Assembly: GCA_001001375.1 (NCBI GenBank)
Contig: LCNU01000011.1
Span: 1-35,587, forward strand
DNA: 35,587 nt
Reading direction: 5' to 3'
Source: Candidatus Amesbacteria bacterium GW2011_GWC1_47_15
GTDB taxonomy: Bacteria; Patescibacteriota; Microgenomatia; CAZETR01; Amesbacteraceae
Each line of letters starts with the position of its first letter. Within the stretch, counting starts at the first letter, position 1. The notes under the pieces were generated by a model that made no database searches, had not been told where the DNA came from, and saw nothing but the letters and a program-made list of their open reading frames with translations. Shown here one piece after another: positions 15,330 to 23,207 of this stretch. The position numbers and the translations under genes are program-made.

Positions 15330-15749
15330 ATGGGAAAACCCCTTGAAGTCGAAACCAATTTCCCTGCCGGGACTTTATTTGACCGGGTGGTTCTTGGTCA
15401 TACACGCGAAAATAGGGTTGGTCACGCTTACTTCCCCGCTGATGAAAAATTGCTGGAACTCGTTGATGAATTTCTGGTTTCAGCCGACGCCGGCTTCAGT
15501 AAATCAAAAGAATTTGTTCAGAATTTACGCAATGGTCACCTCAACTTTCCTGCCTCGGATATTTTCAACCCCGATGTACGTAACGCAGCCTTAGTATACC
15601 GTGCCCTCACGGCCGCCGGGCTGAAAACAAACCAACTACCGGAAGTTCAAGCCGGGTTCAGAGGGATTTTGGCGCACGATGTTGAAATATCTGCTGAATA
15701 TATCGATGCTGCCAAAAAATTTACGAGGAGTCTTGGCAGTCCTGACTAA
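15330..15749 (+). CDS. hypothetical protein, 139 aa
   Basis: The protein is soluble and mixed in charge, with no membrane segment or motif I recognise. It begins KPLEVETNFPAGTLFDRVVLGH, and the second half is helix-like (ISAEYIDAAKKFTRSLG). A well-formed leaderless-type promoter precedes it, which supports it being a true gene. It is the only plus-strand gene between 11982 and 18484, and its stop overlaps the stop of the convergent PfkB gene by 4 bp. No function can be proposed. Confidence 0.65.
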   Translation: MGKPLEVETNFPAGTLFDRVVLGHTRENRVGHAYFPADEKLLELVDEFLVSADAGFSKSKEFVQNLRNGHLNFPASDIFNPDVRNAALVYRALTAAGLKTNQLPEVQAGFRGILAHDVEISAEYIDAAKKFTRSLGSPD

Positions 15750-16729
15750 ATCTCCTCCGCGTTTATTCCTGCATTTCTTTCCAGCCACTCCTGCATTTTT
15801 TCCGTTGTTAAAAGCCCGGCCTGCGGTCCGATCTGTCCGAGGACCGACGCGCTGTTGCACGACCCCCATTTCAATGCTTCCGTCAAAGGTTTCCCGGCGA
15901 TCAGCGCCCCCAGTGTTCCCGAACCAAATGCATCCCCCGCTCCAGTCCGTTCGATTACGGGTGCCGGCACGGGCGGCATGTGCCGGTATTTCTGACCGTC
16001 AAATGCGTATGCCCCTTCCGGCCCGTCGGTAATAATAGCTGTTTTTGGACCCAATTTTCTTAAACCCCCCAGAAGATCTTTTATCTCGCTCGCCGGATCC
16101 ATATTTATCAGATTGGCAGTTTCTTCCCGGTTCACAAATATCACTTCAGTTGCTTCATATGCATACCCTAACGGTTCGACCCCTGCCTTTATTTGTCTGG
16201 TCCCCGGGTTAAATGCCAGCTTCACACCGTGCTGTTTGGCCCACTCTACTGCGTCCCTGTAAAAACTTTCATACCCCAGACCCATTGAGGTCAGATACAT
16301 CCAGTCTGCCTCCAGGTCAGCTTCCTTGGGAAAACAGCATAATGACTCCGGGTAATATGAAAGTATCGTTCTCTCCTCCTGATAATTGATCACTACCCCG
16401 AATCCGTATTTTCCCGGCTGTATCTCTATATGGTCAGTATTTATCCCTTCCTCTTTTAAAACCTCCATTGCCCGTTTGTCTGTCCATCCGTCTCCCATAG
16501 CGCCGATCATAGCTGCTTTGAGCCCAAGTCTGGATAACCCTACGGCATTGTTTCCCGTATTCCCCCCTATGGCAAATTCAATTCCTTTAACAGCGATTTT
16601 TTCCCCGAATCCCAGCTCGATCAAGCATCTCTTGCGGTCAATGCTGCAAATTTCATTCACCTCGTCATCCGGCAGCCGCACAAAACAATCCATCCGGGCG
16701 GGACCTAATGAAAGAACATCAAATTTCAT
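15746..16729 (-). CDS. PfkB/ribokinase-family carbohydrate kinase
   Basis: From the ATG at 16729 the protein has 327 residues, normal for the family. It has GGNTGNNAVGLSRLG (about 54-68) for sugar binding and RTGAGDAFGSG (261-271) with catalytic base Asp266 and the anion hole. FDVLSLGPARMDCFVRL at the N-terminus and NREETANL (200-207) are typical. The family phosphorylates sugars or nucleosides (ribose, fructose, fructose-6-P, adenosine); the exact substrate is not readable. A frame extension to 16804 exists, but the -10 TAATAT with TGT upstream lies 7 nt before 16729, so I reject the longer form. It lies downstream of the class I aldolase, so a hexose role is possible. Confidence 0.9.
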   Translation of the reverse strand: MKFDVLSLGPARMDCFVRLPDDEVNEICSIDRKRCLIELGFGEKIAVKGIEFAIGGNTGNNAVGLSRLGLKAAMIGAMGDGWTDKRAMEVLKEEGINTDHIEIQPGKYGFGVVINYQEERTILSYYPESLCCFPKEADLEADWMYLTSMGLGYESFYRDAVEWAKQHGVKLAFNPGTRQIKAGVEPLGYAYEATEVIFVNREETANLINMDPASEIKDLLGGLRKLGPKTAIITDGPEGAYAFDGQKYRHMPPVPAPVIERTGAGDAFGSGTLGALIAGKPLTEALKWGSCNSASVLGQIGPQAGLLTTEKMQEWLERNAGINAEEI

Positions 16730-16745
16730 CCTTTTAATATTAACA
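16730..16745 (-). promoter_or_regulatory. extended -10 (TGTTAATAT) 7 nt before the ATG at 16729
   Basis: TAATAT occupies 16737-16742 on the minus strand, preceded by TGT. The gap to the ATG is TAAAAGG, which also contains a weak Shine-Dalgarno-like AAGG directly against the ATG. Confidence 0.45.
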
Positions 16746-16767
16746 CGTGACAATGGTCTGGTATTTC

Positions 16768-16936
16768 CTGCGTCGTAAATATGTTTTTGAACTAGCTTAC
16801 GCAACCCGCCACTGGTAAATTATTTGAATGCGAATATTTTGGCGGGTGAGTATGCAAATAACGCTTGGGAAAAATACGTCGGAATTCCCCCAAACGAAAG
16901 CGATTATTGGTAGTGAAAAAATATATTAAGACGCAG
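16768..16936. repeat. structured intergenic repeat, copy 1
   Basis: The core hairpin is GCTTACGCAACCCGCC (16795-16810) pairing with GGCGGGTGAGTATGC (16841-16855), one C-G pair shorter on both arms than in the other two copies. Outside it, CTGCGTC at 16768-16774 and GACGCAG at 16930-16936 begin an imperfect outer inverted repeat of about 26 bp, with TAGTGAAAAAATATATT as the 3' arm. The element fills the gap between the aldolase and PfkB genes. No coding potential is apparent. Confidence 0.75.
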
Positions 16937-16940
16937 AAAA

Positions 16941-17708
16941 TTAAAAAATTATCCCTGCTATTTTCCTGGCTAATTCCACTGGTTTCTCCGCCTGCCAGAT
17001 ATTCCGTCCCACAGCCCATCCTATAGCCCCTGCCTCTAGAATTTCCCCCGTTTTTCTTAAGAAAGTTTCCTCATCTGTTTTGCTTCCCCCCACCGCCAGC
17101 ACTTTCACTTTCCCGGCAGCCGCCACTACCCACTTCATAGACTCCACGTCCCCCGTATATGCCACCTTCACCATATCTGCACCCAATTCCAAAGCAATCC
17201 GGGCTGCATATGCCAGATTTTCTTTGCTGTGTTCATTTTCACCGATATGTTTGCCCCTCGGATACGCCCACAATATTACCGGCAGCCCTGCGTCATGCGC
17301 TTCCTCCTGAATTCTGGAAAATTCGGCAATACTCTCTCCTTCTCTCTCGCTTCCCACATATATCGTATAGCCCACCCCTGCCGCCCCCAGTTCCACAGCT
17401 TCTTCTACACTGCAGTTTTGGGGAGAAAAAAGTTCCTCCCCCGAATGATATCCTGTCTTGCCGTTAAGCTTTACCACTAAGGGCGTCTTATACACACCTT
17501 TCCGGTAATACTTTTCCGCCACTCCTTTTTGCACTGCAATACAGGTAAACGCATCGGACTGTTCCGCAATATCAAACACATACTGCGGGTCAATCGCTTG
17601 CCCTGAGCCCGCCGAAGGGTTGAAATCGGTAGGCCCATGCTCAAACCCATGATCGTAAGCCAGCAAAAGCGCTCTCCCGTTTCTGGTTATTTTGGAAAGA
17701 TCCACCAT
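16941..17708 (-). CDS. class I fructose-bisphosphate aldolase, archaeal (DhnA/FbaB) type
   Basis: The 255-residue Schiff-base aldolase cleaves fructose 1,6-bisphosphate to DHAP and glyceraldehyde 3-phosphate. It has LLLAYDHGFEHGP at the N-terminus, VILWAYPRGKHI in the middle, DMVKVAYTGD with the presumed Schiff-base Lys181, and AVGGSKTDEE as the phosphate loop. The length is typical for the DhnA family and unlike the class II metal enzymes. Residues 30-38 (NPSAGSGQA) are a translated repeat (separate entry). An extended -10 lies 6 nt before the ATG. With TPI, GAPDH and PGK elsewhere in the window it covers the core of glycolysis. Confidence 0.93.
   Translation of the reverse strand: MVDLSKITRNGRALLLAYDHGFEHGPTDFNPSAGSGQAIDPQYVFDIAEQSDAFTCIAVQKGVAEKYYRKGVYKTPLVVKLNGKTGYHSGEELFSPQNCSVEEAVELGAAGVGYTIYVGSEREGESIAEFSRIQEEAHDAGLPVILWAYPRGKHIGENEHSKENLAYAARIALELGADMVKVAYTGDVESMKWVVAAAGKVKVLAVGGSKTDEETFLRKTGEILEAGAIGWAVGRNIWQAEKPVELARKIAGIIF
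17595..17621 (-). repeat. in-frame REP-like repeat peptide in the aldolase gene
   Basis: These 27 bp encode NPSAGSGQA (residues 30-38) between DHGFEHGPTDF and IDPQYVF, where I would expect a short loop. On the minus strand the core reads CCTTCGGCGGGCTCAGGGC. This is close to a widespread palindromic repeat containing CCTTCGGCAGGCTCAGGG that is often found in candidate-phyla genomes (my recollection). It is carried without a frameshift. Confidence 0.7.
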
Positions 17709-17723
17709 ATTTTCAGTATATCA
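17709..17723 (-). promoter_or_regulatory. extended -10 (TGATATACT) 6 nt before the ATG at 17708
   Basis: TATACT lies at 17715-17720 on the minus strand with TGA upstream. No Shine-Dalgarno is present. No good -35 is seen, consistent with an extended -10 promoter. Confidence 0.5.
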
Positions 17724-17840
17724 TCCGAAATGGACTTTTGCTTTCAGCAGTCCCGTCTCCGCTCTGTTCATTCCTCGTATTCTACACCACACTCATAAAT
17801 ATAATCTTGTGTCGTGTATGTTTATTAAACCGAACGCCGA

Positions 17841-17916
17841 GCGTAAAAAATGTCCGCACAATACCTTCGAAAGCGAGGACTTCCCGCAGCATTGCATGGA
17901 GCGGACATTTTTAGCG
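17841..17916. repeat. large inverted repeat (17-nt arms) between aldolase and membrane protein genes
   Basis: GCGTAAAAAATGTCCGC (17841-17857) pairs with GCGGACATTTTTAGC (17901 onward). The interior of about 43 nt contains smaller GC-rich complementarities (CTTCG, GCGAGG, CCCGCAGC). No open frame with coding character crosses it. It may be a mobile remnant or a structured RNA element. Only one copy is in the window. Confidence 0.6.
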
Positions 17917-17940
17917 AGCTGTGAGGGGCTCCTTTTCTCG

Positions 17941-17972
17941 ATTCACTCTTTTGGAGAAGCAAAAGAGTGAAT
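17941..17972 (-). terminator. perfect 13-bp stem-loop just after the 95-aa membrane protein gene
   Basis: ATTCACTCTTTTG and CAAAAGAGTGAAT flank a 6-nt loop (GAGAAG on the plus strand). On the minus strand it begins 8 nt after the stop at 17981. No U-tract follows, so it may act as a 3' processing or stability hairpin rather than a standard intrinsic terminator. Confidence 0.45.
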
Positions 17973-17980
17973 AAAAATCG

Positions 17981-18268
17981 TTATTCCTCCCCCAAAAGAT
18001 AGTAAAGCGCTATTACTACAGACAGCACTCCTACTACCATTTGTACGGAAATCCCGTAAAAGGACCATTTTAATAAAGGTTCCATTTGTCCGGGCAGCAT
18101 ATGCGCCAGACCACCCAGTAAAAGGAGTGACCACCCCAGGCTCATCCACCTGTCGCTTCGTTTTGCGGCAGATTTTGGCAGATCCTGTTCCGGCATTACC
18201 GGTGTCATCATGGGCTCCGCCGCTACCCTGGACTTGGGCTTGGTTTTAGACTTTGTTCTCGTCGCCAT
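17981..18268 (-). CDS. small two-span membrane protein, 95 aa
   Basis: The first 43 residues are hydrophilic and Lys/Arg/Pro rich (MATRTKSKTKPKSRVAAEP). They are followed by two hydrophobic helices (about 44-59 and 71-91) around MLPGQMEPLLKWSFYG. The start codon directly follows the stop of the upstream 61-aa gene (TAA then ATG), so the two are translationally linked. I do not recognise the family. Confidence 0.6.
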   Translation of the reverse strand: MATRTKSKTKPKSRVAAEPMMTPVMPEQDLPKSAAKRSDRWMSLGWSLLLLGGLAHMLPGQMEPLLKWSFYGISVQMVVGVLSVVIALYYLLGEE

Positions 18269-18454
18269 TTATCTCACCGCCTTTCTCAATACAATACCTG
18301 CTCCCTGAGTCACATTAATGTTTTCTTTAAGTATTATCAATCCCAGCATAACTGCCCAAATGGGATAAAGATTGGTAAATACCAGATAATAAAAAACCAG
18401 CGTCCCCCACCACATCATCACCATAAAAGCATAAAATAACCCCGTTTTATTCAT
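18269..18454 (-). CDS. small membrane protein, 61 aa
   Basis: Two hydrophobic segments (about 5-26 and 31-43) with aromatic residues (MMWWGTLVFYYLVF) and a short polar tail (NINVTQGAGIVLRKAVR). It immediately precedes the 95-aa membrane protein gene. A TATAAT on the minus strand lies 13 nt before its ATG. It is possibly a membrane peptide acting with its neighbour; no family is recognised. Confidence 0.5.
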   Translation of the reverse strand: MNKTGLFYAFMVMMWWGTLVFYYLVFTNLYPIWAVMLGLIILKENINVTQGAGIVLRKAVR

Positions 18455-18471
18455 ATTTACTTTTGCTATTA

Positions 18472-18483
18472 TATAATTAAACC
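18472..18483 (+). promoter_or_regulatory. consensus -10 TATAAT 6 nt before the ATG at 18484; overlaps a minus-strand TATAAT
   Basis: The sequence ATTATATAAT (18468-18477) holds TATAAT on both strands. The plus-strand box (18472-18477) predicts a leaderless start for the 108-aa gene. The minus-strand box (18468-18473) is 13 nt from the 61-aa gene. Confidence 0.5.
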
Positions 18484-18810
18484 ATGTCTTCTTCCAAAAG
18501 AATTTTTCAGTTACTGCTCCCGTTTACAGTCATCATTTCTATAATGGTTATTTTTTTACTCAGCAAACCTTCAAACAGGAATATTAACCAGGCACTTACC
18601 GAAGAAGATGCCGCAGGTATCGTCAGTAACTTGCCGGAGATATCAGCGCTTCTGGTAAAATATCCACACTACTTGATTGAAACAGAAGGGCTTGACCAAA
18701 ACACAAATGCCTGGAAAGTGCATGTTTACGAAATAGTTGAAGATCACACTGCTACTTACAACTGGTACAACGTCGACGTTGATACTGGTAAGGTGGATCA
18801 AGAATTTTAA
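18484..18810 (+). CDS. hypothetical exported or membrane-anchored protein, 108 aa
   Basis: Residues 7-27 form one hydrophobic segment after a short basic N-terminus (MSSSKRIFQ), so it is an anchored or secreted protein. The outer part has DAAGIVSNLPEISALL and then a strand-rich section, AWKVHVYEIVEDHTATYNWY and VDVDTGKVDQEF, which recalls the small PepSY/YpmB-like fold; this is only a resemblance. It has its own promoter and is convergent with the transketolase C-subunit gene. Confidence 0.65.
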   Translation: MSSSKRIFQLLLPFTVIISIMVIFLLSKPSNRNINQALTEEDAAGIVSNLPEISALLVKYPHYLIETEGLDQNTNAWKVHVYEIVEDHTATYNWYNVDVDTGKVDQEF

Positions 18811-18825
18811 ATATACCGGGCTTAT

Positions 18826-19812
18826 TTATTTCCGCTTAATTACCTTATAAACGGCTTCTTTAATGGCCTTGACATCCATCCCGTATTTCACAAGTAATTC
18901 TTTCGGTTCTCCCGATTCCCCGAAGGTATCCGGCATGCCCACAAACTCTAAGGGGACAGGATGGCTTCTTGCGAGTAGCTCTGCCACTGCCGATCCCATT
19001 CCCCCCATCACCTGATGCTCTTCTACAGTCACCACGGCTCCGCATTCCGTTGCCGCTCTGATTATCGTTTTCTCGTCCATCGGTTTGATCGTATGATTGT
19101 TTATAACCATCGACCCTATCCCCTCCTCCTGCAGTTCTTTTGCCGCTATCAGACATTCATACAAAAGCGGTCCGCACCCGATTATCGCCACCTGCTTCTT
19201 CTTATCTGTGGAATCCCAGAATATAGTGGCTTTCCCGATTTCAAAAGGTGTTTCTTGTGTAGTTATCACTGCCGTCTTTTCCCTGGCAAACCGCATATAT
19301 ACGGGGCCTTTAATATCTGCCGCTGCCAGCGTCGCCTTTTTAGTTTCTAATGCATCACAGGGCGCCACTACCGTCATATTCGGCAGCACCCGCATGATAG
19401 CGATATCTTCGAGCGCCTGATGTGTCGCCCCATCCGGCCCCACGGAGACCCCTGTATGAGCTCCGGCTATCTTTACGTTCAAATTTGAATATGCGACAGA
19501 CACCCGTGTCTGGTCCCAGGACCTGCCGGGAGCAAACACTGCGTAAGACGATACAAACGGGATTTTTCCGGCAGCAGCCAATCCTGCAGCAATGCCCGTC
19601 ATATTCTGCTCCGCCACTCCACACTCAATAAACCTTTGGGGATATTTTTTCGCAAACTCTAAAACCCGCGTGGATTCTGCCAAATCCCCTGTCAGCACCA
19701 CAACTTTCGTATTTTTCTCTCCTAATTCCAAAAGTCCCTCACCATAGCCATTTCGTGTCGGCACCATTTCCGTTTCATTTCCGAAAATCATGGGATTTAA
19801 ATAATTATTCAT
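18826..19812 (-). CDS. transketolase, C-terminal subunit
   Basis: The 328-residue protein covers the pyrimidine-binding and C-terminal domains of transketolase. PQRFIECGVAEQNMTGIAAGLAAAG contains the glutamate that activates thiamine diphosphate. SYAVFAPGRSWDQTR, THQALEDIAIMRVLPN and the C-terminal TVEEHQVMGGMGSAVAELL are typical. It must pair with the N-subunit encoded 3.4 kb away (23208-24068) to transfer two-carbon units between sugar phosphates. Split transketolases are usual in archaea and many candidate-phyla bacteria, but the halves are normally adjacent. A TAATAA lies 7 nt before the ATG. Confidence 0.92.
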   Translation of the reverse strand: MNNYLNPMIFGNETEMVPTRNGYGEGLLELGEKNTKVVVLTGDLAESTRVLEFAKKYPQRFIECGVAEQNMTGIAAGLAAAGKIPFVSSYAVFAPGRSWDQTRVSVAYSNLNVKIAGAHTGVSVGPDGATHQALEDIAIMRVLPNMTVVAPCDALETKKATLAAADIKGPVYMRFAREKTAVITTQETPFEIGKATIFWDSTDKKKQVAIIGCGPLLYECLIAAKELQEEGIGSMVINNHTIKPMDEKTIIRAATECGAVVTVEEHQVMGGMGSAVAELLARSHPVPLEFVGMPDTFGESGEPKELLVKYGMDVKAIKEAVYKVIKRK

Positions 19813-19822
19813 TTCACCCTTA

Positions 19823-20125
19823 TTACACTCTCTTTCCCGTCACCCGGGCAATCATTTCTTTTTTTTGTCTTAAGGCTTCGCGGTTTTTAATCAACCTGCT
19901 TATCAGCAAAAACCACCCTCCGGCAGAAATCAGGACTTCTGCCAGCACTAAAAACGTCCCTCTGTAATCTGCTTCGCAATATCCCAATTCATAGGCAGGG
20001 CATTCAGGGAACCATTCTCCGAAAAAACTCCTGTTTATTGTCTGCGAAAGCACTGCCGCACTTACGCCCGCCAATAACCAGGCTATCGCCCCCGCCGCTA
20101 TTTTTTTCCACATTCCACCGGGCAT
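19823..20125 (-). CDS. two-span membrane protein, 100 aa
   Basis: From the ATG at 20125 the protein has hydrophobic segments at about 6-28 and 58-76. They flank an extracytoplasmic loop with two cysteines (FPECPAYELGYCEADYRG), which could form a disulfide. The C-terminus is basic and cytoplasmic (KNREALRQKKEMIARVTGKR). A frame extension to 20161 overlaps the divergent GT39 gene, and the -10 TATTAT lies 7 nt before 20125, so I choose the shorter form. Unknown family. Confidence 0.6.
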   Translation of the reverse strand: MPGGMWKKIAAGAIAWLLAGVSAAVLSQTINRSFFGEWFPECPAYELGYCEADYRGTFLVLAEVLISAGGWFLLISRLIKNREALRQKKEMIARVTGKRV

Positions 20126-20143
20126 TATCCTTATAATATCATC
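20126..20143. promoter_or_regulatory. bidirectional promoter with overlapping -10 boxes
   Basis: TATAAT on the plus strand (20132-20137) is 6 nt from the ATG at 20144. TATTAT on the minus strand (20133-20138) is 7 nt from the ATG at 20125. The two hexamers share five base pairs, so one melted region could serve both divergent leaderless genes. Confidence 0.55.
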
Positions 20144-21670
20144 ATGTCTCCGCGCCTCCAACGATATTCCCCCTATTATTTACATCTTCTGATAATTCTT
20201 TTTTTTCTCACGCGTCTGGTCAATCTCACTCTCCTGCCGATTTTTTCCGATGAAGCGGTATATGTGGAATGGGCATGGCGGATGACTCATGTCCCCGGCC
20301 TGGCTTTCCACTCTCTTCAGGACGGCAAACAGCCATTACTGATGTGGATTTTCGGCCTATTTCAGAATTTTTTTTCCGATCCTCTCTTGGCCAGCCGCCT
20401 TGTCTCTGTCCTATTCGGCAGTTTTAACCTCTGGGGAATTTACTATCTTGCCGGGGATGTGTTCAATAGAAAAACTGCTGTCGTCTCCGTTCTGCTTTAT
20501 ATCTTTATCCCTTTTTTCTTCTTCTTTGACCGCCAGGCACTCATGGAATCATCTCTGGTTTCCGTCTATTTGCTGACTTTTATTTTTCTTCTCCGGTTTT
20601 ACCGCAGCCCGGGTTATCTGACCGCTGCTTTCCCCGGTATCATCCTGGGTTTTGGCTTTTTAAATAAGTCCACCCCGGTATTGTTTCTTCTGGCCCTGTT
20701 TATCATCCATGCCCTGTATCTTATCCGCCGCCGGTCTCAGATAGTTTCATTTACCGCATTTACCCTGGTTACTCTCACCTGCTTTTTTCTCGTTAATATC
20801 CCCATGCTGATACAGCCGGTATTTTGGAAAACGCTCTATAGGACCGGTGATTACGCCCTCCCTCTCCCCCAACTCCTCCGCTTTCCCTTGATTACTTGGA
20901 TATCCAACTTTATCAACCACCTGGAAATCCTGATTCTCAACTTTACCCCGGTAGCCCTTATAGCGGCCATCCTCGGCATCACCTCCCTGGTCAAAAATCC
21001 CGATTTTAAAAAACGCCTGCTTGTGCTCTGGATTACCATTCCCCTCCTGCTCTATTTTCTCACTATCCGCCACACCAACGATCTCTCATTCCGTTATCTC
21101 ACTCCTTTTGTTCCGCTTTTAATTTTACCTGCTGCCTATTATCTCTCTTTCCGCTTCTTTCTGACCGTTGTCGCCCTGGTCCTGCCCGTATTTTTTACGC
21201 TCCAGCTGATGTTTTATCCAGTCAGTTATTTTCGTATAAAATCCCGCCTCACCCGGTATTCCTATATCGGCAGTTATGTCACCGGCTACGACACCGGTTA
21301 TCAGGTCAATGCCTTAAGGTCATACATCAATGAGGTTTCCCGGGACCGGCCTATCATCCTGGCAACAGCGGTGCATACTTTCAATCCCGAATCTGCCCTG
21401 GCCGCTTATTACCGCCGCTACCCCCGTGTACAGTTTGCCTATCTTGACGGGCGGCTTATTGGGGAGGAGACTATCGGCACCATCGATTGTATTTCTTCCG
21501 ATCTGCCGGTTTATTTCATCGCCAAACTGGATGATAAAGTTAATCTGGATAAATTTCTGGAAAAAGTGACAGTCATTACCAATCCCTATAATTTCGACTA
21601 TTCAACCATATACACTCTGAAAACAAACTGCACCGGCCAAACTGTCCGGTTGAATCTTTCAGGGCCATGA
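20144..21670 (+). CDS. GT39-like (ArnT/PMT) membrane glycosyltransferase
   Basis: The 508-residue protein has about ten or more hydrophobic helices and the GT-C hallmark acidic residues in the first outer loop (LPIFSDEAVYVEWAWRMTH, about 32-50). HSLQDGKQPLLMWIFGLFQ follows, as in family 39 enzymes that transfer a sugar from a polyprenyl-phosphate carrier outside the membrane. The last 120 residues are soluble and strand-rich. It overlaps the next gene by 4 bp (ATGA), so the two GT39-like proteins are coupled. Acceptor and sugar are unknown. Confidence 0.85.
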   Translation: MSPRLQRYSPYYLHLLIILFFLTRLVNLTLLPIFSDEAVYVEWAWRMTHVPGLAFHSLQDGKQPLLMWIFGLFQNFFSDPLLASRLVSVLFGSFNLWGIYYLAGDVFNRKTAVVSVLLYIFIPFFFFFDRQALMESSLVSVYLLTFIFLLRFYRSPGYLTAAFPGIILGFGFLNKSTPVLFLLALFIIHALYLIRRRSQIVSFTAFTLVTLTCFFLVNIPMLIQPVFWKTLYRTGDYALPLPQLLRFPLITWISNFINHLEILILNFTPVALIAAILGITSLVKNPDFKKRLLVLWITIPLLLYFLTIRHTNDLSFRYLTPFVPLLILPAAYYLSFRFFLTVVALVLPVFFTLQLMFYPVSYFRIKSRLTRYSYIGSYVTGYDTGYQVNALRSYINEVSRDRPIILATAVHTFNPESALAAYYRRYPRVQFAYLDGRLIGEETIGTIDCISSDLPVYFIAKLDDKVNLDKFLEKVTVITNPYNFDYSTIYTLKTNCTGQTVRLNLSGP

Positions 21671-23205
21671 GCACCCGGCATTTTATTATTTTGCTGGTTT
21701 TCCTCTCAGTTTTCATGTCGTATCTGATGCGGGGAATAAATCTGCCGTTTGTGGGACCTAATGCCGGCAATATGAATATGTACTCCCAGATCGCCCGCAA
21801 TTATATCCGTTTCGGTTACCGGGCTCCCATAAACTCACCCTCACCTGTTTTGGAAACAAAACCACTTCTTTATCTTCATCACCCTCCTCTCACCTCCATT
21901 TTAATCTCTGTCTTCTTCCGTTTCTTCGGTGAAAACTACTCCTCCGCCCGTCTTTCCCAAATTATCCCCTCTCTCTTTTCTGCCATCCTGGCAGGTATTA
22001 TCGGTTCAAAACTGTGGGGTAAAACAGCCGGTTTTTTCGGCACGGTCGTCTATACTCTCCTGCCTTCCTCTTCGGTCTTCGGCCGCATTTCCGGCTTGGA
22101 ATCTTTTACTGTCTTTTGGATACTGCTTTCCGCTGTATTTCTCATAGACTTCCGCCAAACCGCACGCAATCGTTCCCTGGCTGTTGCCTCTGTTTGCCTT
22201 ATTTTCGGTACCTGGACGGACTGGCCGGTTGCGTATTTTGCCGGCCTGGCAGGACTTTTCTTTATTCTAGAAAAAAGAACCCGTGCCGGATTTCTCATCT
22301 GGTCCTCCGCCGCTGCTGCCGGATTGATTTTCCTAGTCTACACGGTCATTATGGCCGGTAGTTTGTCCGATTTGATCTCCGCCATAATATCCAGAAGCGG
22401 CGGCCGACTGCTCACACTTCCGTATTGGTTGGTTAAGTGGCTGGTGATATTGGCTGTACGCGCGGGTGTGTATTTCGGACCTGTTATTATGGCCGTGTTT
22501 TTCGTCTTTCTCCTTAAATATTTCTCATTCAAATCGGACTGGAAAATGAAGTTTACTACATTGATTGGCGGGTTTGCCGTCATTAATATCCTGCTTTATC
22601 CCGAAGGCTCTTTCAGTCATCCGTATTGGATTTTTTATCTCGGTCCCTTCATCGCCCTTTCTACTGCTTACACACTTCTTCGCCTGTATAACTCGCGTCA
22701 AGTTCTGGCAGTTTCATTGGTTTTAACCTTAAGCCTCATTTGGGCCGGAAGGGTTGAGGGTTGGAAAACCCGGGAAATAGAAGCCAATCTATGGCGCTGG
22801 AAACTTGCTTCTTCCTCCCATTCCGTTCTTACCCCTTACGAATCAGTGGCTGTTAATTCCGAAGCCCTCATTGATGGGGACATTCTGGCCTATTCCTTCG
22901 GCCATGCGTCAACAATTGTCCCGGATACCGCATCTGCCCGAAACGGTTTTAGCCATTATCTCTATTCCTGCAGGGATTGCGTTTCCGATTCAGAACTTGT
23001 AAAAAATCTTTCCCGTTATACGTACAGTGTCTTTACCGCCGGTGAAGGCACAGTATATGTTTTTGACCTGGCTTCTGATCCCATACCTTTTATTCAGGCA
23101 TCGCCGCCGCTTTCCCCTGTTTCTCCCCTCCCGATACAAAGACCATCACTTCTAAAATATTATTACTCCCGCTTCCTGATGCTTACCGAAGCTCCCCAAC
23201 TTTAA
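21667..23205 (+). CDS. second GT39-like membrane glycosyltransferase
   Basis: The 512-residue multi-span protein is related in layout to the gene before it, with NLPFVGPNAGNMNMYSQIARN and YLHHPPLTSILISVFFRFFGE near the N-terminus. The usual aspartate-glutamate pair in the first loop is replaced by GPNAGNMN, so catalytic activity is less certain than for its partner. Many helices lie between 60 and 370, followed by a soluble C-terminal domain. Its ATG overlaps the upstream stop. It is convergent with the transketolase N-subunit gene (2-nt gap) with no terminator between. Confidence 0.8.
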   Translation: MSTRHFIILLVFLSVFMSYLMRGINLPFVGPNAGNMNMYSQIARNYIRFGYRAPINSPSPVLETKPLLYLHHPPLTSILISVFFRFFGENYSSARLSQIIPSLFSAILAGIIGSKLWGKTAGFFGTVVYTLLPSSSVFGRISGLESFTVFWILLSAVFLIDFRQTARNRSLAVASVCLIFGTWTDWPVAYFAGLAGLFFILEKRTRAGFLIWSSAAAAGLIFLVYTVIMAGSLSDLISAIISRSGGRLLTLPYWLVKWLVILAVRAGVYFGPVIMAVFFVFLLKYFSFKSDWKMKFTTLIGGFAVINILLYPEGSFSHPYWIFYLGPFIALSTAYTLLRLYNSRQVLAVSLVLTLSLIWAGRVEGWKTREIEANLWRWKLASSSHSVLTPYESVAVNSEALIDGDILAYSFGHASTIVPDTASARNGFSHYLYSCRDCVSDSELVKNLSRYTYSVFTAGEGTVYVFDLASDPIPFIQASPPLSPVSPLPIQRPSLLKYYYSRFLMLTEAPQL

Positions 23206-23207
23206 TA

